A stretch of 37,221 nucleotides of DNA from an uncultured Eubacteriales bacterium (GTDB taxonomy: Bacteria; Bacillota; Clostridia; Christensenellales; Aristaeellaceae), in assembly GCA_902764915.1 (NCBI GenBank), contig CACWXY010000038.1, positions 1 to 37,221 of the forward strand, in the 5' to 3' direction. The position numbers were made by a program, and so were the translations under genes. Position 1 is the stretch's first letter; each line of letters begins with the position of its first letter. The notes under the pieces were generated by a model. That model saw only the letters and a program-made list of their open reading frames with translations. It ran no database searches and was not told the DNA's origin. This document shows, piece after piece, positions 1-8,393 of the stretch.

Positions 1-112
1 GTCATTTTGCAAGTTGAATTAGCAGTTTGAGCTGCAAATCGGGATATTTCAGTGGAGACTATAGGCTTTTATATAGTCTTACTGATTGGGAAAGTTGTAT
101 ATGATTCATATC

Positions 113-574
113 TCATTTCCCGGTTGGAATCTTTTCATTCAGGCTTTTATTCCGGTAGTTCAGGTTCGTCCGCAGGGAATAGCCCTGCTTTTCCCAAAAC
201 AGGTTGCCGGCCTCATTGTCCGCAAAAACGAGACCGAACACTTTCTGGATTCCTTCTTTCTTCAGCGCATCCTCTGCCAAAGAAACCAGATGGCTTGCAA
301 TCCCCATCCGCCGGAATTCCAGATGAACGCACATGTGATGGATAATTCCGCGTCGTCCGTCATGTCCGGTCAGAATGACGCCAATGATTCTGCCGTCCTG
401 TACTGCCGCAAAGCAGGTATTCGGATTTCTTTTCAGATACCGTTCTATTCCCTCGCGGCTGTCATCCACAGGATTCAGGACTCTTCGGCTCTGTTCCGTA
501 CTGTTCCATAGTTTGAAGAGTTCATCATAATCATCGATTGTGACCAGTTTCGTCGTGTGGTCCTTCATTTCCAT
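113..574 (-). CDS. GNAT-family N-acetyltransferase
   Basis: This 153-residue protein has the GNAT fold and should move an acetyl group from acetyl-CoA to an amine; the substrate cannot be told from sequence. The acetyl-CoA binding motif A is visible as RRMGIAS at residues 88-94 after the beta-4 strand (HHMCVHLEF). The C-terminal motif B region NLFWEKQGY lies at about 124-132. The length is typical for a single-domain GNAT. The start at 574 is supported by an AAGGAGAG ribosome site nine bases upstream on the minus strand. It has no close neighbour on the same strand in this window and is probably a cytoplasmic monocistronic enzyme. Family assignment is secure, function is open. Confidence 0.9.
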   Translation of the reverse strand: MEMKDHTTKLVTIDDYDELFKLWNSTEQSRRVLNPVDDSREGIERYLKRNPNTCFAAVQDGRIIGVILTGHDGRRGIIHHMCVHLEFRRMGIASHLVSLAEDALKKEGIQKVFGLVFADNEAGNLFWEKQGYSLRTNLNYRNKSLNEKIPTGK

Positions 575-809
575 GCAGCACTCTCCTTAGAGCTCCCAAC
601 TGTTCAAGATCATTAACAGATATCATCTGCTCGCCATCATTTCACCAAAAGTAGTAAAAGAGTAGTAAAACGCTTTTTGCTTGCCGCGTTTTGCCCCCGG
701 AAGTACGCGTCCTGGCGCATAATGCCACGTTTTTCGTCACTGTTCCCGTGCCAGACTGTAGATCTCCCATGAGAACGAGCCTGTCTTCCGCTAGATCGAT
801 GAAGCCGAT

Positions 810-1384
810 ATGAAGAAGGCGGAAACGGGCCGGATCCAGCAGGTGCAGGAAAGGAAGCTTCGGAAAAGCCGTGCCTCCTTTCGGAAAGGGCTCACCTCTG
901 TCTCGCTGGCCGTTGGCCTGGTGCTTTCCGTGATTGCCATTGTGATCATGTTTACTACAGGCAACGCTGACAGGCCGGGCAGCCGGATTTCTGTTTCTCT
1001 GCCATGCTTTTGCTCCGACCGTGAGCGGCGGATACCTGGTAATCCAGTGGCTTCCGAAGACGAAAAGGTCCTCGAGAAACGGGGCAGGATACGGTTCCCA
1101 AGGGACAGGAGCCTTTTACTCACAAGCAATACCGGACGGTTGCGGACACATTGCCGTCCAGCGGCTTTACGGACGTGAAATGTGTAAATCTGCATGACCT
1201 GAATCTGTTGGCGGCACAGGTGAACAGTGAGAAGATCCATCAGATCACCGTCAACGGAAGTCCCATCCCACTCAGCAGAAAAATGTACACGCCCGATGTG
1301 CCGATCGTAATCACCGATCACGGACGCGAATCAAATGACAGCGCGAGGCGCCGCAGCAAGCGGCGTCTCTTTTTTCCGGGATGA
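810..1384 (+). pseudogene. Frameshifted small membrane protein with PASTA-like C-terminal domain
   Basis: Two reading frames appear to be parts of one former gene. The first (from 810) encodes a basic stretch and a transmembrane helix (LTSVSLAVGLVLSVIAIVIM, about residues 29-48), then loses protein-like character. The second frame (about 1082-1384) encodes a domain with the pattern SSGFTDVKCVNL...INGSPI-like...PDVPIVIT, which resembles the PASTA-like tail of many small clostridial membrane proteins. At least one frameshift separates them. There is also an in-frame TAG at 792 just before the ATG and no convincing ribosome site. I read it as a decayed membrane-anchored protein of unknown role. 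Two independent short genes are the alternative, less likely given the missing ribosome sites. Confidence 0.5.
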
Positions 1385-1475
1385 CACCCGCAAATCCAGA
1401 ATGCTTCTCCCCCATGGTAAGCTTGGAATGCACGGAAAAAAGCATTCCGCAGATATAACCGGAGGAGGGATCGAG

Positions 1476-1667
1476 ATGAGTGGAGCACAGATGGCCCACT
1501 TACTGAAACAGATGGGTCAGGGCAGTGAACCGGCAGGCGTTATCGCCGTATACCATGCCGGATGGACAGCCGGTGCCGGGCAGGCACTGCCAGGCGGGAC
1601 GGCTGCCTATGGAATCCGGCTCCTTGGGGAAAGCGGCGGTTTCACAGCCTGTGAAGAAACGATTTGA
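1476..1667 (+). CDS. Small hypothetical protein, 63 residues
   Basis: The reading frame is open further upstream, but the start at 1476 is chosen because a strong GGAGGAGG ribosome site lies at 1461-1468. The product is rich in Gly and Ala, with no membrane helix or signal peptide, and I do not recognise a family. It ends nine bases before the next small gene, so the two are probably translated from one message. Given that other genes nearby are broken, it may itself be the shortened remainder of a longer gene. Confidence 0.45.
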   Translation: MSGAQMAHLLKQMGQGSEPAGVIAVYHAGWTAGAGQALPGGTAAYGIRLLGESGGFTACEETI

Positions 1668-1676
1668 GGTGAGAGT

Positions 1677-1916
1677 ATGCCAAAACACAAGCAGACACCG
1701 GGGATCAGCTATCGGATCCTCTCCCAGGATGCACGGCAGGCAGTGATGGAATACACCTATCTCTGCCCGTACTGCATGCGAAAATCCACGGTCCGGTCTA
1801 CAGTGCGCCCGGCGGACTATGCGCGACTGGAAACCGGAGGCTTCTTTGACGCCCTGGCCTGCAGCCAGTGCGGCCAGACGGCCGATGTACGATTCTGGAA
1901 AACCATGAAAGCCTGA
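1677..1916 (+). CDS. Small zinc-ribbon protein, 79 residues
   Basis: The protein has two CxxC pairs, CPYC at about residues 30-33 and CSQC at about 62-65, spaced as in a zinc ribbon. The remainder is short and basic at the N terminus. There is no membrane segment, so it is expected in the cytoplasm, possibly as a nucleic-acid or protein-binding module. A GAGGTGAG ribosome site lies just upstream of the ATG. It sits between a 63-residue gene and another Cys-rich short frame, all on the same strand with tiny gaps. No more specific family is recognised. Confidence 0.65.
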   Translation: MPKHKQTPGISYRILSQDARQAVMEYTYLCPYCMRKSTVRSTVRPADYARLETGGFFDALACSQCGQTADVRFWKTMKA

Positions 1917-1929
1917 GGCGCGACTGATC

Positions 1930-2079
1930 ATGCGCCGCTGCGCCATGTGCCCTGTATGCGGCCGCCGCATGCGCCGTTTCCTGAATGCCTGTGGAATCCG
2001 GGACGGCGAAACCGACTGCTGCGATCCCTGCGGCAGCACCGGCATGGAAGAGGACGCAGAAGAAGGCCTTCGCGTATAG
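1930..2079 (+). CDS. Short zinc-ribbon frame, 49 residues, probably frameshifted at its 3' end
   Basis: The frame starts 13 bases after the previous stop and encodes a CPVCG knuckle near residues 7-11 and a second Cys cluster (CCDPCG) near 30-35, again zinc-ribbon-like. It ends at a TAG at 2077-2079. From about 2073 a different frame continues with clearly protein-like sequence (IDAALVWASNGKGEDSASGY, then SENERKDALS) to about 2190. That tail has an acidic, aromatic character I associate with longer versions of such proteins. The simplest reading is a single-base frameshift that truncates the original protein. Its ribosome site is weak, so translation is not certain. Confidence 0.4.
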   Translation: MRRCAMCPVCGRRMRRFLNACGIRDGETDCCDPCGSTGMEEDAEEGLRV

Positions 2080-2205
2080 ATGCCGCGCTGGTCTGGGCAT
2101 CCAATGGAAAAGGCGAAGACTCCGCCTCCGGATACTCGGAAAACGAACGGAAAGACGCCCTGTCCCAAGGGCAAGACCGCATGAAAAACAAGGGAGGACA
2201 GTTCC

Positions 2206-2958
2206 ATGAAACAGACAATTGCCATTCTTCTTACGATTGCACTGCTCACTGCAGGCGCCAGCCTCTGTCTGGCGGAGGGCACCATTGATTTTTCCGGTTA
2301 TTCCCTGGAAGAGCTGCTGGAGATCAAAGCGGATCTTTCGTCCGAAATTGCCCGTCGGCCAGGCGGTGAAAAGATGGTGCTGGGGTCAGGACAGTATACT
2401 GTCGGGGAAGATCTTCCCTCCGGCGTTTATACATTGAAGTTTGCCGCAAACGGCGATGAGGATGTATCGCGCACGGACTACTATGTGTATGAAAACGAAT
2501 CCATGTACAAGTATGACATCGGCCGGCTGTGGCTCGGGGACATGCCCAGGGTGGAAGGTTATCTGCGGGGTGACGGCGAGACACGGATCAGCCTTTATCC
2601 CGGGGAGTGCCTGATCCTGCGCTACAATGGAGCGGAAGCGGCACGCATCGGCAATGCAGTGGAAAGAAGCAATGACTATACCGTGCCCCATGGCACGACG
2701 ATTCCCACAGGAAGCTATACGGCAGGCAATGAAATACCCGCCGGCACCTACAGAATTTATTTCAGCGGCACGGCCACATCCCGCGTACGGGTATTCCAGG
2801 ATGCTGACGAGGCCGGCAATATGTTCAATGAGGGAATCGAAACCATTCTCAATGCCACAAACACCGAAGGAACCGTGACGCTCAGTGAGGGAAATATCAT
2901 TCGAGTGGAATATACATCCATTATTATGACCAAGGGCGGAGGATTTACCTTTGACTGA
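2206..2958 (+). CDS. Secreted protein with two repeated beta domains
   Basis: This 250-residue protein begins with a signal peptide (cleavage probably after SLCLAEG, about residue 23-25) and has no later membrane helix or cell-wall anchor, so it should be exported. Two copies of one domain are visible. The first is around YTVGEDLPSGVYTLKF (about 64-79) and the second around YTAGNEIPAGTYRIYF. Both carry the pattern Y-x-x-G-x-[DE]-[IL]-P-x-G-x-Y. This repeat is common in exported Bacillota proteins of unknown function. A short helical segment with SLEELLEIKADL precedes them. The start is fixed by GGGAGGA just upstream. It is the last recognisable member of the small-gene run and its role is unknown. 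Confidence 0.75.
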   Translation: MKQTIAILLTIALLTAGASLCLAEGTIDFSGYSLEELLEIKADLSSEIARRPGGEKMVLGSGQYTVGEDLPSGVYTLKFAANGDEDVSRTDYYVYENESMYKYDIGRLWLGDMPRVEGYLRGDGETRISLYPGECLILRYNGAEAARIGNAVERSNDYTVPHGTTIPTGSYTAGNEIPAGTYRIYFSGTATSRVRVFQDADEAGNMFNEGIETILNATNTEGTVTLSEGNIIRVEYTSIIMTKGGGFTFD

Positions 2959-3144
2959 TTCGGTTTCTGTCCCAATCGCCCTTCCCGTCCGCCGGCAAGT
3001 CACGGAAGCCCTGGCTGCATGCTGATCAGACATGCAGCCATGCAGGCCGGGACTGCAGGGGCATTCCCTGCCCACAGGGCAGCACAGGAAACGCCAGTCG
3101 TATGTCCTGGATCTGCGCACATGAATGAAAGAGAGGCACTGAAT

Positions 3145-3492
3145 ATGGAAAAGCATACTCCGGAATATTACGAAGAGACGATGGAAAACCCCATGCAGTA
3201 TTTTCCTTCCCGGGATGCATCCGTGGACGCTGTCCTGACAGCGCTGCACAACTGCTTTGGCACCGATGGCAGGGACAGGGCAATGGCACAGGCCTTCCGC
3301 AGGCATCTGCAGGAGCCCTGGAATATCCGGGATGCATCCCAGGAGGTGCAGCAGATTCTCACCGCATCGTTCCATCCGTTAATGGCACTCATGCAGACAC
3401 TGGATGATTTCGGAATCGAGAAAGACACAGCCGATGCCACGGTCTCGCAAGCCAGAGCGCTGGCCAGGTCAAAGGCCGCAGCCCGCATCTGA
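3145..3492 (+). CDS. Hypothetical cytoplasmic protein, 115 residues
   Basis: The frame is open from 3019, but the start at 3145 is preferred because an AGAGAGG ribosome-site-like stretch lies about ten bases upstream of it. The peptide before it is low-complexity and not protein-like. The product is predicted mostly helical, without signal peptide or membrane segment. It holds the segments YFPSRDASVDAVLTALHNCF and ASFHPLMALMQTLDDFGIE and an Ala/Arg-rich tail. I do not recognise a family. It lies about 190 bases after the secreted two-repeat protein and might share its message. Confidence 0.5.
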   Translation: MEKHTPEYYEETMENPMQYFPSRDASVDAVLTALHNCFGTDGRDRAMAQAFRRHLQEPWNIRDASQEVQQILTASFHPLMALMQTLDDFGIEKDTADATVSQARALARSKAAARI

Positions 3493-3684
3493 GAAGACTG
3501 CGCCTGGCGGACTGTCTCATGAAGGCAGGAAGACAGTACTTTACAGACTGCCTGCACAAGGGCCCTTTCCTGCGCAGACGGTCTGTAAAGGTTCTTCCGC
3601 GCAGGCATGCAGCACAGGCCCCACAGCGCACAGAACGCGTGATGCAGGCGAAAAAGGAACCGCAGAAGGAACGCAGGTCATTTT

Positions 3685-4030
3685 TCACAGCGGCGTGCAT
3701 TGACAGACGCAAGAAACTGACAGGAGATCCGCCCAGCCGCCGCAAGGAAGCGTTTCCTTCGCATGCGGAAGGGGTACCGGATCCGAGGCGGACCGGGATA
3801 TGTCCCTCAGCAGTCCGGGACAGACCTGAAAGGATAAGAGGGCCCGGTCATAGCATTCGGGCACAGCGACTGCACCCTTTTTCTCTCGGTGCACCAGAAA
3901 GATTTCCCGGCCGCTGTGGCTGGCCAGGCATTCCATCTGGCCATAGATGCTGAGATAATCCCGGGGATAACTGCTTTGCGCAAAAAGAAACGGACCGGAT
4001 GTCTTCCACAATACGTTTCCGTTCGTTCAC
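3685..4030 (-). pseudogene. Truncated and frameshifted Ser/Thr protein kinase remnant
   Basis: On the minus strand a GTG at 4030 overlaps the stop of the upstream HTH remnant in a GTGA arrangement and starts NERKRIVEDIR. A frameshift near 3990 moves the sense to another frame, which reads RDYLSIYGQMECLASHSGRE, then IFLVHREKKGAVAVPECYDRAL. This resembles the glycine-loop and lysine region at the start of a bacterial Ser/Thr kinase. Recognisable sequence stops soon after; the catalytic loop and activation segment are missing. A gene order of HTH protein followed by kinase fits a signalling pair seen in Clostridia. I regard it as a dead 5' fragment. Family assignment rests on pattern recognition only. 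Confidence 0.55.
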
Positions 4031-4450
4031 TGGTCTCTTCCTCCCAGGGCCGGCAGGTTCAGGTCTGCCGGAATGATTTCCGTATCCACCAGACTGATGT
4101 GATCATACAGACAATAGATGATGACCGTATCCCGCTTGATCCGGGGATAGAGCAGGCTCTTCCGGGCGATCTTCCGCACTTCCGGGCCTGGACCACGTCC
4201 GCGCCCAAGGCGAAAGCCAGCTGCATATCGCATCCCGGAAGGGCTTGCGTTTCCCGCTGAACAGCTGATAGCCGAAGGATTTATCCGGATTCACCCGGCG
4301 GATCCGCTGCTCCGGGACCGCATGATGCATCTTGCACCAGGCAGAAATGGAATCAGAGAAGCCGGTGCGCAGATACGCGGATTCACTGTGCTGCAGAAAA
4401 TGCTCCAGACTCCGTTCCTTGCGCAGCTGCGCATCGTGCTGATTCGTGTC
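4027..4450 (-). pseudogene. Frameshifted XRE-type HTH regulator remnant
   Basis: Three minus-strand frames join into one recognisable protein. The first piece has SLEHFLQHSESAYLRTGFSD and later DKSFGYQLFSGKRKPFRDA, where YQLFSGKRKPFRD matches the recognition-helix region of a clostridial XRE-like family (consensus-like YQIFSGxRxPSRD). A shift near 4227 gives MQLAFALGADVVQARK. A second near 4178 gives KIARKSLLYPRIKRDTVIIY, then CLYDHISLVDTEII, ending at a TGA at 4027-4029. The order and spacing of these blocks fit a single HTH protein of about 140 residues broken by two frameshifts. The original start codon seems to be lost, although an AAAGGAG stretch lies at 4471-4477. It is paired with the kinase remnant downstream. 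Confidence 0.65.
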
Positions 4451-4757
4451 TCTGCAGCCCTCTTCCTGTGCTCCTTTGCTGGGGCCCTGGAAATCATGGC
4501 ATCATGGGGGCGGGTTCGTAGTGGGCAGCCTGCCCGCCTGAAAGCATGGTACAAGTTCTGCCTGCAGGCTTTCTTTCCTGCCTTTCCCGCCTGCTCTGCA
4601 GAAAAACAAGGCCCGAAAGCCTTTTGCAGACAGGCTCCGGGGGATGCAGCCGCAGGCCGGCGCCTGAGAGATATCCGTCCTGAAAAACCGGCCTGCGGCG
4701 GGGACAGGCGTGCCGGATCCGTCATACCGCCGTTTGCATCGGAAGCCAGCGGCAATA
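4451..4757. other. Intergenic region without recognisable gene
   Basis: Open frames exist on both strands here, but they are Arg-, Pro- and Ala-rich and have no ribosome sites or family patterns. They look like by-products of high GC. The 5' flank of the decayed HTH gene lies at the left edge and the promoter of the S15 peptidase gene at the right edge. Nothing else is supported. Confidence 0.6.
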
Positions 4758-4766
4758 TGATATAAT
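4758..4766 (+). promoter_or_regulatory. Extended -10 promoter of the S15 peptidase gene
   Basis: TGATATAAT gives a perfect -10 hexamer (4761-4766) with the TGn extension. No good -35 hexamer is found at 16-18 bases, which is acceptable for extended -10 promoters. Transcription would start near 4773, leaving a short leader before the GTG at 4812. Confidence 0.65.
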
Positions 4767-4811
4767 TACGGTGCGTCTTGTACCATACCCGCATGAAAGG
4801 GGAATCCCTCC

Positions 4812-6950
4812 GTGAAAAGAACCGTCATTCTGCTGCTCATGCTCTGCCTGCTGGCCGCCGCTGCCTGCGCCGAAGCATCCGCGCACAGCGTTCTGCGTGC
4901 GGAGAACGGCCTGCTTCAGCCGGTATTCCATGTCTCCGATCTGCGCAGGGAAGACTACACCAACGCAGACTCCGATATTCTCCGTTTCTGTGTCTGGGTG
5001 GAAACGGATTATGATACGGACTTTGACGGCTTCGCGGATCTGGTCAAGGTACTGGTGCAGGTTCCCCGTGCTGCCGCGCAGGGACAGTACAAGGCCGGCG
5101 TCATCTACGATCCGACGCCCTACAGCGCCGGAATGGTAAAGCGCTATGAAGCATCGGACCAATTGGGCCTTCTGTATACAGAAGAAGTCTTCGACGAACA
5201 GGATTTCTCTCACGCATGCAGCAGAAGGGAGCCGGCCGGCCGCATGAGCACTCTGGAAGCAGCCGCCGAAGCGGATCCGCTGCAGTGGAACTATACAACA
5301 CCTGACGGCGATATCGGATATACCGATGCCAACAGCTATGATTACTTTCTCGCCCGCGGATTTGCCTGCGTAAACGCCTGCGGCATCGGCACATACGGCT
5401 CAGAAGGCTTTGAGCTGTGCGGGACAAGGCTGGAGCGGGACAGCCACAAAGCCGTTGTGGAATGGCTGACCGGGGACCGCCGGGCGTTTACGGACGCCTC
5501 CATGGAAATCACAGCCGACTGGTCCAACGGGCATGTGGCCATGACGGGCACTTCCTACGGCGGAACCCTGGCCTTTGAAGTGGCCGTCACGGGCGTAAAG
5601 GGCCTGAAGACCATTATTCCGGTTGCGGGCATTGCCAGCTGGTATGAGTATTCGAATTCCCAGGGCGTTCCCATCTTCAACAGAACCAACTATGCGGATT
5701 ACCTGGCGTGCACCAACGCCGGCGGGGTCTTCCTGAACAATGACTGGGATCAGCCAAACCCGCTGTACGGTTCCTGGCTGTGGACCATTGCCATGGCGCA
5801 GGAAGCCACCAACGGGGATTATGCGCCGGTCTGGGAAGCGATGGATTATACGACGGATGCGGAGAACCATATCGAGTGCTCCGCCCTGATCGTCGCCGGC
5901 CTGAATGACCTGAATGTGTCCACCCGGCACGCCTCGCGCATGGTGGAAGCCTTCCGAAAGGCCGGGAAAACGGTTCGGCTTGTGCTTCATCAGAACGGGC
6001 ATCAGACCCTGGACAGCATCTCCATCAACGGCACAGTCTGGCAGGAGATCATGAACCGGTGGCTGAGCCATTATCTCTTTGATCTGGACAACGGCGCCGA
6101 TTCACTGCCACCGGTTCTTGCGCAGAACAATATCACCGGCACCTTTGACAGCTACGACAGCTGGCCGGGCATGCAGACCATGACGCTGCACACCACGTCT
6201 GCGGCAGAGACCACGACCGTAACCTCAGAAGGCCTCGGATCGTACGCTGAGATGTATCAGGAAAACAGGCAGAACAATCTGACCGTGAATGAAGCGGAAA
6301 ACTTCTACAGTACGCTTCCGGAGCCGCTCTCCGCCGTTTACCGGTTTGATCCGCCGGCAGGCACAACCATTCAGGGAACGCCGCAGCTGCACGCACTGCT
6401 CGATTCAGACCGGCAGGATCTGGACGGCCTGATGATCACAGCCGTCCTGATGGATGTTTCCGACGGCGCCGCATTCAAGGCATATATGCCCAGGGCGGAG
6501 CTGGGCGATCTTGTGGAAACCGAAATCCGAACCGACCTTTCCTATGCATACAGTCTTGACCAGCCGGCATGTCCCATGGAATCGCTGAAGCAGGAAACGA
6601 CGCCCCGCAAGATCATCTACTATGCCTGGACAGACCTGCAGAATCCGGGCTGCGGGAGCGATTCCAGCGAGTATGTGATTCAGTATCCCGGACTCATTTC
6701 CGGACAGGAACAGGCCTATACGCTTTTCTTCCAGCCCACGGTTTACACGGTGGCGGAAGGCCATCATCTGGAACTGATTCTGCTGACCTGGGATCCCTAT
6801 CGCGTCTATCTGGACGCATCCTTCAATCTGGACGGCACCCTGGATACCCTCCTGGATGATGCGGTCTATCATATGACGATCCGCAGCAGCGCACTGGAGC
6901 TCATGCTTCCCACCGGGGAAGGCAGTCCGGGCTGGATGGAAAGCCCGTGA
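4812..6950 (+). CDS. Secreted Xaa-Pro dipeptidyl-peptidase-like serine peptidase (family S15)
   Basis: The 712-residue product matches the S15 (PepX/CocE-type) alpha/beta hydrolases, which release Xaa-Pro dipeptides from peptide N termini. The nucleophile motif GTSYGG places Ser248, followed by the family block TGVKGLKTIIPVAGIASWYE. The other triad members are Asp366 in VAGLNDLNV and His397 in HQNGHQTL. A C-terminal beta-rich jelly-roll region (about 500-690) fits the PepX C-terminal domain. A signal peptide (VILLLMLCLLAAAACA) makes it an exported enzyme. The GTG start at 4812 is preceded by AAAGGGG. It has its own promoter and is followed by a 179-base gap, so it is probably monocistronic. 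It likely supplies peptides for uptake. Family confidence is high, exact specificity is inferred. Confidence 0.9.
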   Translation: MKRTVILLLMLCLLAAAACAEASAHSVLRAENGLLQPVFHVSDLRREDYTNADSDILRFCVWVETDYDTDFDGFADLVKVLVQVPRAAAQGQYKAGVIYDPTPYSAGMVKRYEASDQLGLLYTEEVFDEQDFSHACSRREPAGRMSTLEAAAEADPLQWNYTTPDGDIGYTDANSYDYFLARGFACVNACGIGTYGSEGFELCGTRLERDSHKAVVEWLTGDRRAFTDASMEITADWSNGHVAMTGTSYGGTLAFEVAVTGVKGLKTIIPVAGIASWYEYSNSQGVPIFNRTNYADYLACTNAGGVFLNNDWDQPNPLYGSWLWTIAMAQEATNGDYAPVWEAMDYTTDAENHIECSALIVAGLNDLNVSTRHASRMVEAFRKAGKTVRLVLHQNGHQTLDSISINGTVWQEIMNRWLSHYLFDLDNGADSLPPVLAQNNITGTFDSYDSWPGMQTMTLHTTSAAETTTVTSEGLGSYAEMYQENRQNNLTVNEAENFYSTLPEPLSAVYRFDPPAGTTIQGTPQLHALLDSDRQDLDGLMITAVLMDVSDGAAFKAYMPRAELGDLVETEIRTDLSYAYSLDQPACPMESLKQETTPRKIIYYAWTDLQNPGCGSDSSEYVIQYPGLISGQEQAYTLFFQPTVYTVAEGHHLELILLTWDPYRVYLDASFNLDGTLDTLLDDAVYHMTIRSSALELMLPTGEGSPGWMESP

Positions 6951-7129
6951 CAGTGCCAGGGCTTTCCCGCCTCTTTCAGGCGCAGGCAGCATCCGCGTGA
7001 AATGCACGCCTGCATCACCAGGCGTGCCGTTCTCCGCGCACGCACAGACGCCCGTCCTGCCGGACAGCATGCGCCTTTCTTTCCTGTGCCGGCACGCATA
7101 TCGATTCTTTTCTGGAGGTACATACAGCC

Positions 7130-8329
7130 ATGCAATATACACTGGAAAACAGCCGACTGACACTGTATCCGGAGGGACGCATTGACGCAGGGAACGCGCC
7201 GGCGTGGGAAAGCGAAATCTTCTCCGTTCTCGGCACGCATCCCGGGGCGGAGCTGGTCATGGACGCCGCCGGTCTCTCCTATATCTCCTCCGCCGGGCTT
7301 CGTATTCTGATGAAGCTGCGCAGACAGACAGGGAAAGCGTTCCCCGTTCTGAATGCATCCCCGGAAGTCTATGACATTCTCCATGTGACCGGCTTTACGG
7401 AACTCCTGGATGTGCACAGACGGCTTCGCCAGGTCGCAACGGACGGCTGTGAACTGATCGGCCGGGGCGGCAACGGCGCGGTTTATCGGCTGGACCCGGA
7501 GACTATACTTAAGCTCTACAATGAAGGCACTTCCCTGGAAAAGATCGCGCTGGAAAAGAAATATGCCACAGCCGCCTTTACCGCAGGCGTGCCCTGCGCC
7601 ATTGCCTATGACACGGTCCAGTCCGGCCATCAGTACGGCATTGTATTTGAACTGCTGAATGCGGTTACGGTAGGCAAGGCGGTCCATGAGAACCCCAGCC
7701 TGATCCCTGAGGCAGGGAAAGCCATGGGTGCGCTGCTCAGGCAGCTGCATGCCACGGAACTGCCCGCCGGGGTGCTCCCCCGGATGACAGACAGGATGAA
7801 CACGTGGATCGATTATCTGGAGAAAACGTACCTGGCGCACAGCGATGCTGAACTGCTGCGCTCCGTACTGCATGCGATCCCCGAAAGGAATACCCTGGTG
7901 CATGCGGACTTCCACGAGGGAAACGTCATGCGCCAGGGGAATGAACTGATCCTGATTGATCTGGATGACATTTCTGCCGGTCATCCGCTGTACGACCTGA
8001 TGGCCCACTATATATGCCATGTGATGGCGCTCAGTACAACGCCGGAGACCGCCTGTGCCACCACAGGCATGTGCATAGAGGAGATCCAGGAGATGTATCG
8101 GTATACCATCCAGGCCTACCTGGGAACCGAGGATGCGCAGGCACTGGATATTTACGGGCAGCGCATGCAGCTGCTCTCCCTGTTCTTTACGCTGATCTAT
8201 CTGGCCAAGGGAAAGGATTCCCGCAACCTGACGCAGGCGCGTGCACAGGGCATCATTGACCAGATCCTGCCCATGTTCCGGCAGATGGTGCCGGCCATTC
8301 TTGAAGCTGTGCACGCGCTGGCAGAATAA
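7130..8329 (+). CDS. STAS domain fused to an APH-type phosphotransferase
   Basis: Residues 1-100 form a STAS (anti-sigma-factor antagonist) domain with DAAGLSYISSAGLRIL at 45-60. Ser54 aligns with the phosphorylated serine of SpoIIAA/RsbV-type proteins. Residues 105-395 form a kinase-like fold of the APH/choline-kinase type. It has a glycine loop GRGGNGAVY (111-119), a likely ATP-binding Lys128, the catalytic HADFHEGN (258-265) and the metal-binding DLD (277-279). All key residues are present, so it is probably active on a small molecule or protein, possibly under control of the STAS domain. A GGAGG site lies about 13 bases upstream of the ATG. It converges with the GH43 gene. The fusion is recognised as a pattern, the substrate is unknown. 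Confidence 0.85.
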   Translation: MQYTLENSRLTLYPEGRIDAGNAPAWESEIFSVLGTHPGAELVMDAAGLSYISSAGLRILMKLRRQTGKAFPVLNASPEVYDILHVTGFTELLDVHRRLRQVATDGCELIGRGGNGAVYRLDPETILKLYNEGTSLEKIALEKKYATAAFTAGVPCAIAYDTVQSGHQYGIVFELLNAVTVGKAVHENPSLIPEAGKAMGALLRQLHATELPAGVLPRMTDRMNTWIDYLEKTYLAHSDAELLRSVLHAIPERNTLVHADFHEGNVMRQGNELILIDLDDISAGHPLYDLMAHYICHVMALSTTPETACATTGMCIEEIQEMYRYTIQAYLGTEDAQALDIYGQRMQLLSLFFTLIYLAKGKDSRNLTQARAQGIIDQILPMFRQMVPAILEAVHALAE

Positions 8330-8393
8330 GCGCATGGCATCCGCAGAACACAGACGCCTGCACGGATCGTCCTCCCCGACGTGACGCACCGCG

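Noticed and set aside
1..112. Possible terminator after the acetyltransferase gene
   Set aside because: Only short imperfect pairings without a U-run on the minus strand were seen.
2386..3375. 329-codon open frame on the minus strand
   Set aside because: It mirrors the secreted two-repeat protein and the next small gene, both of which have ribosome sites; the Cys/His-rich peptide looks like no protein.
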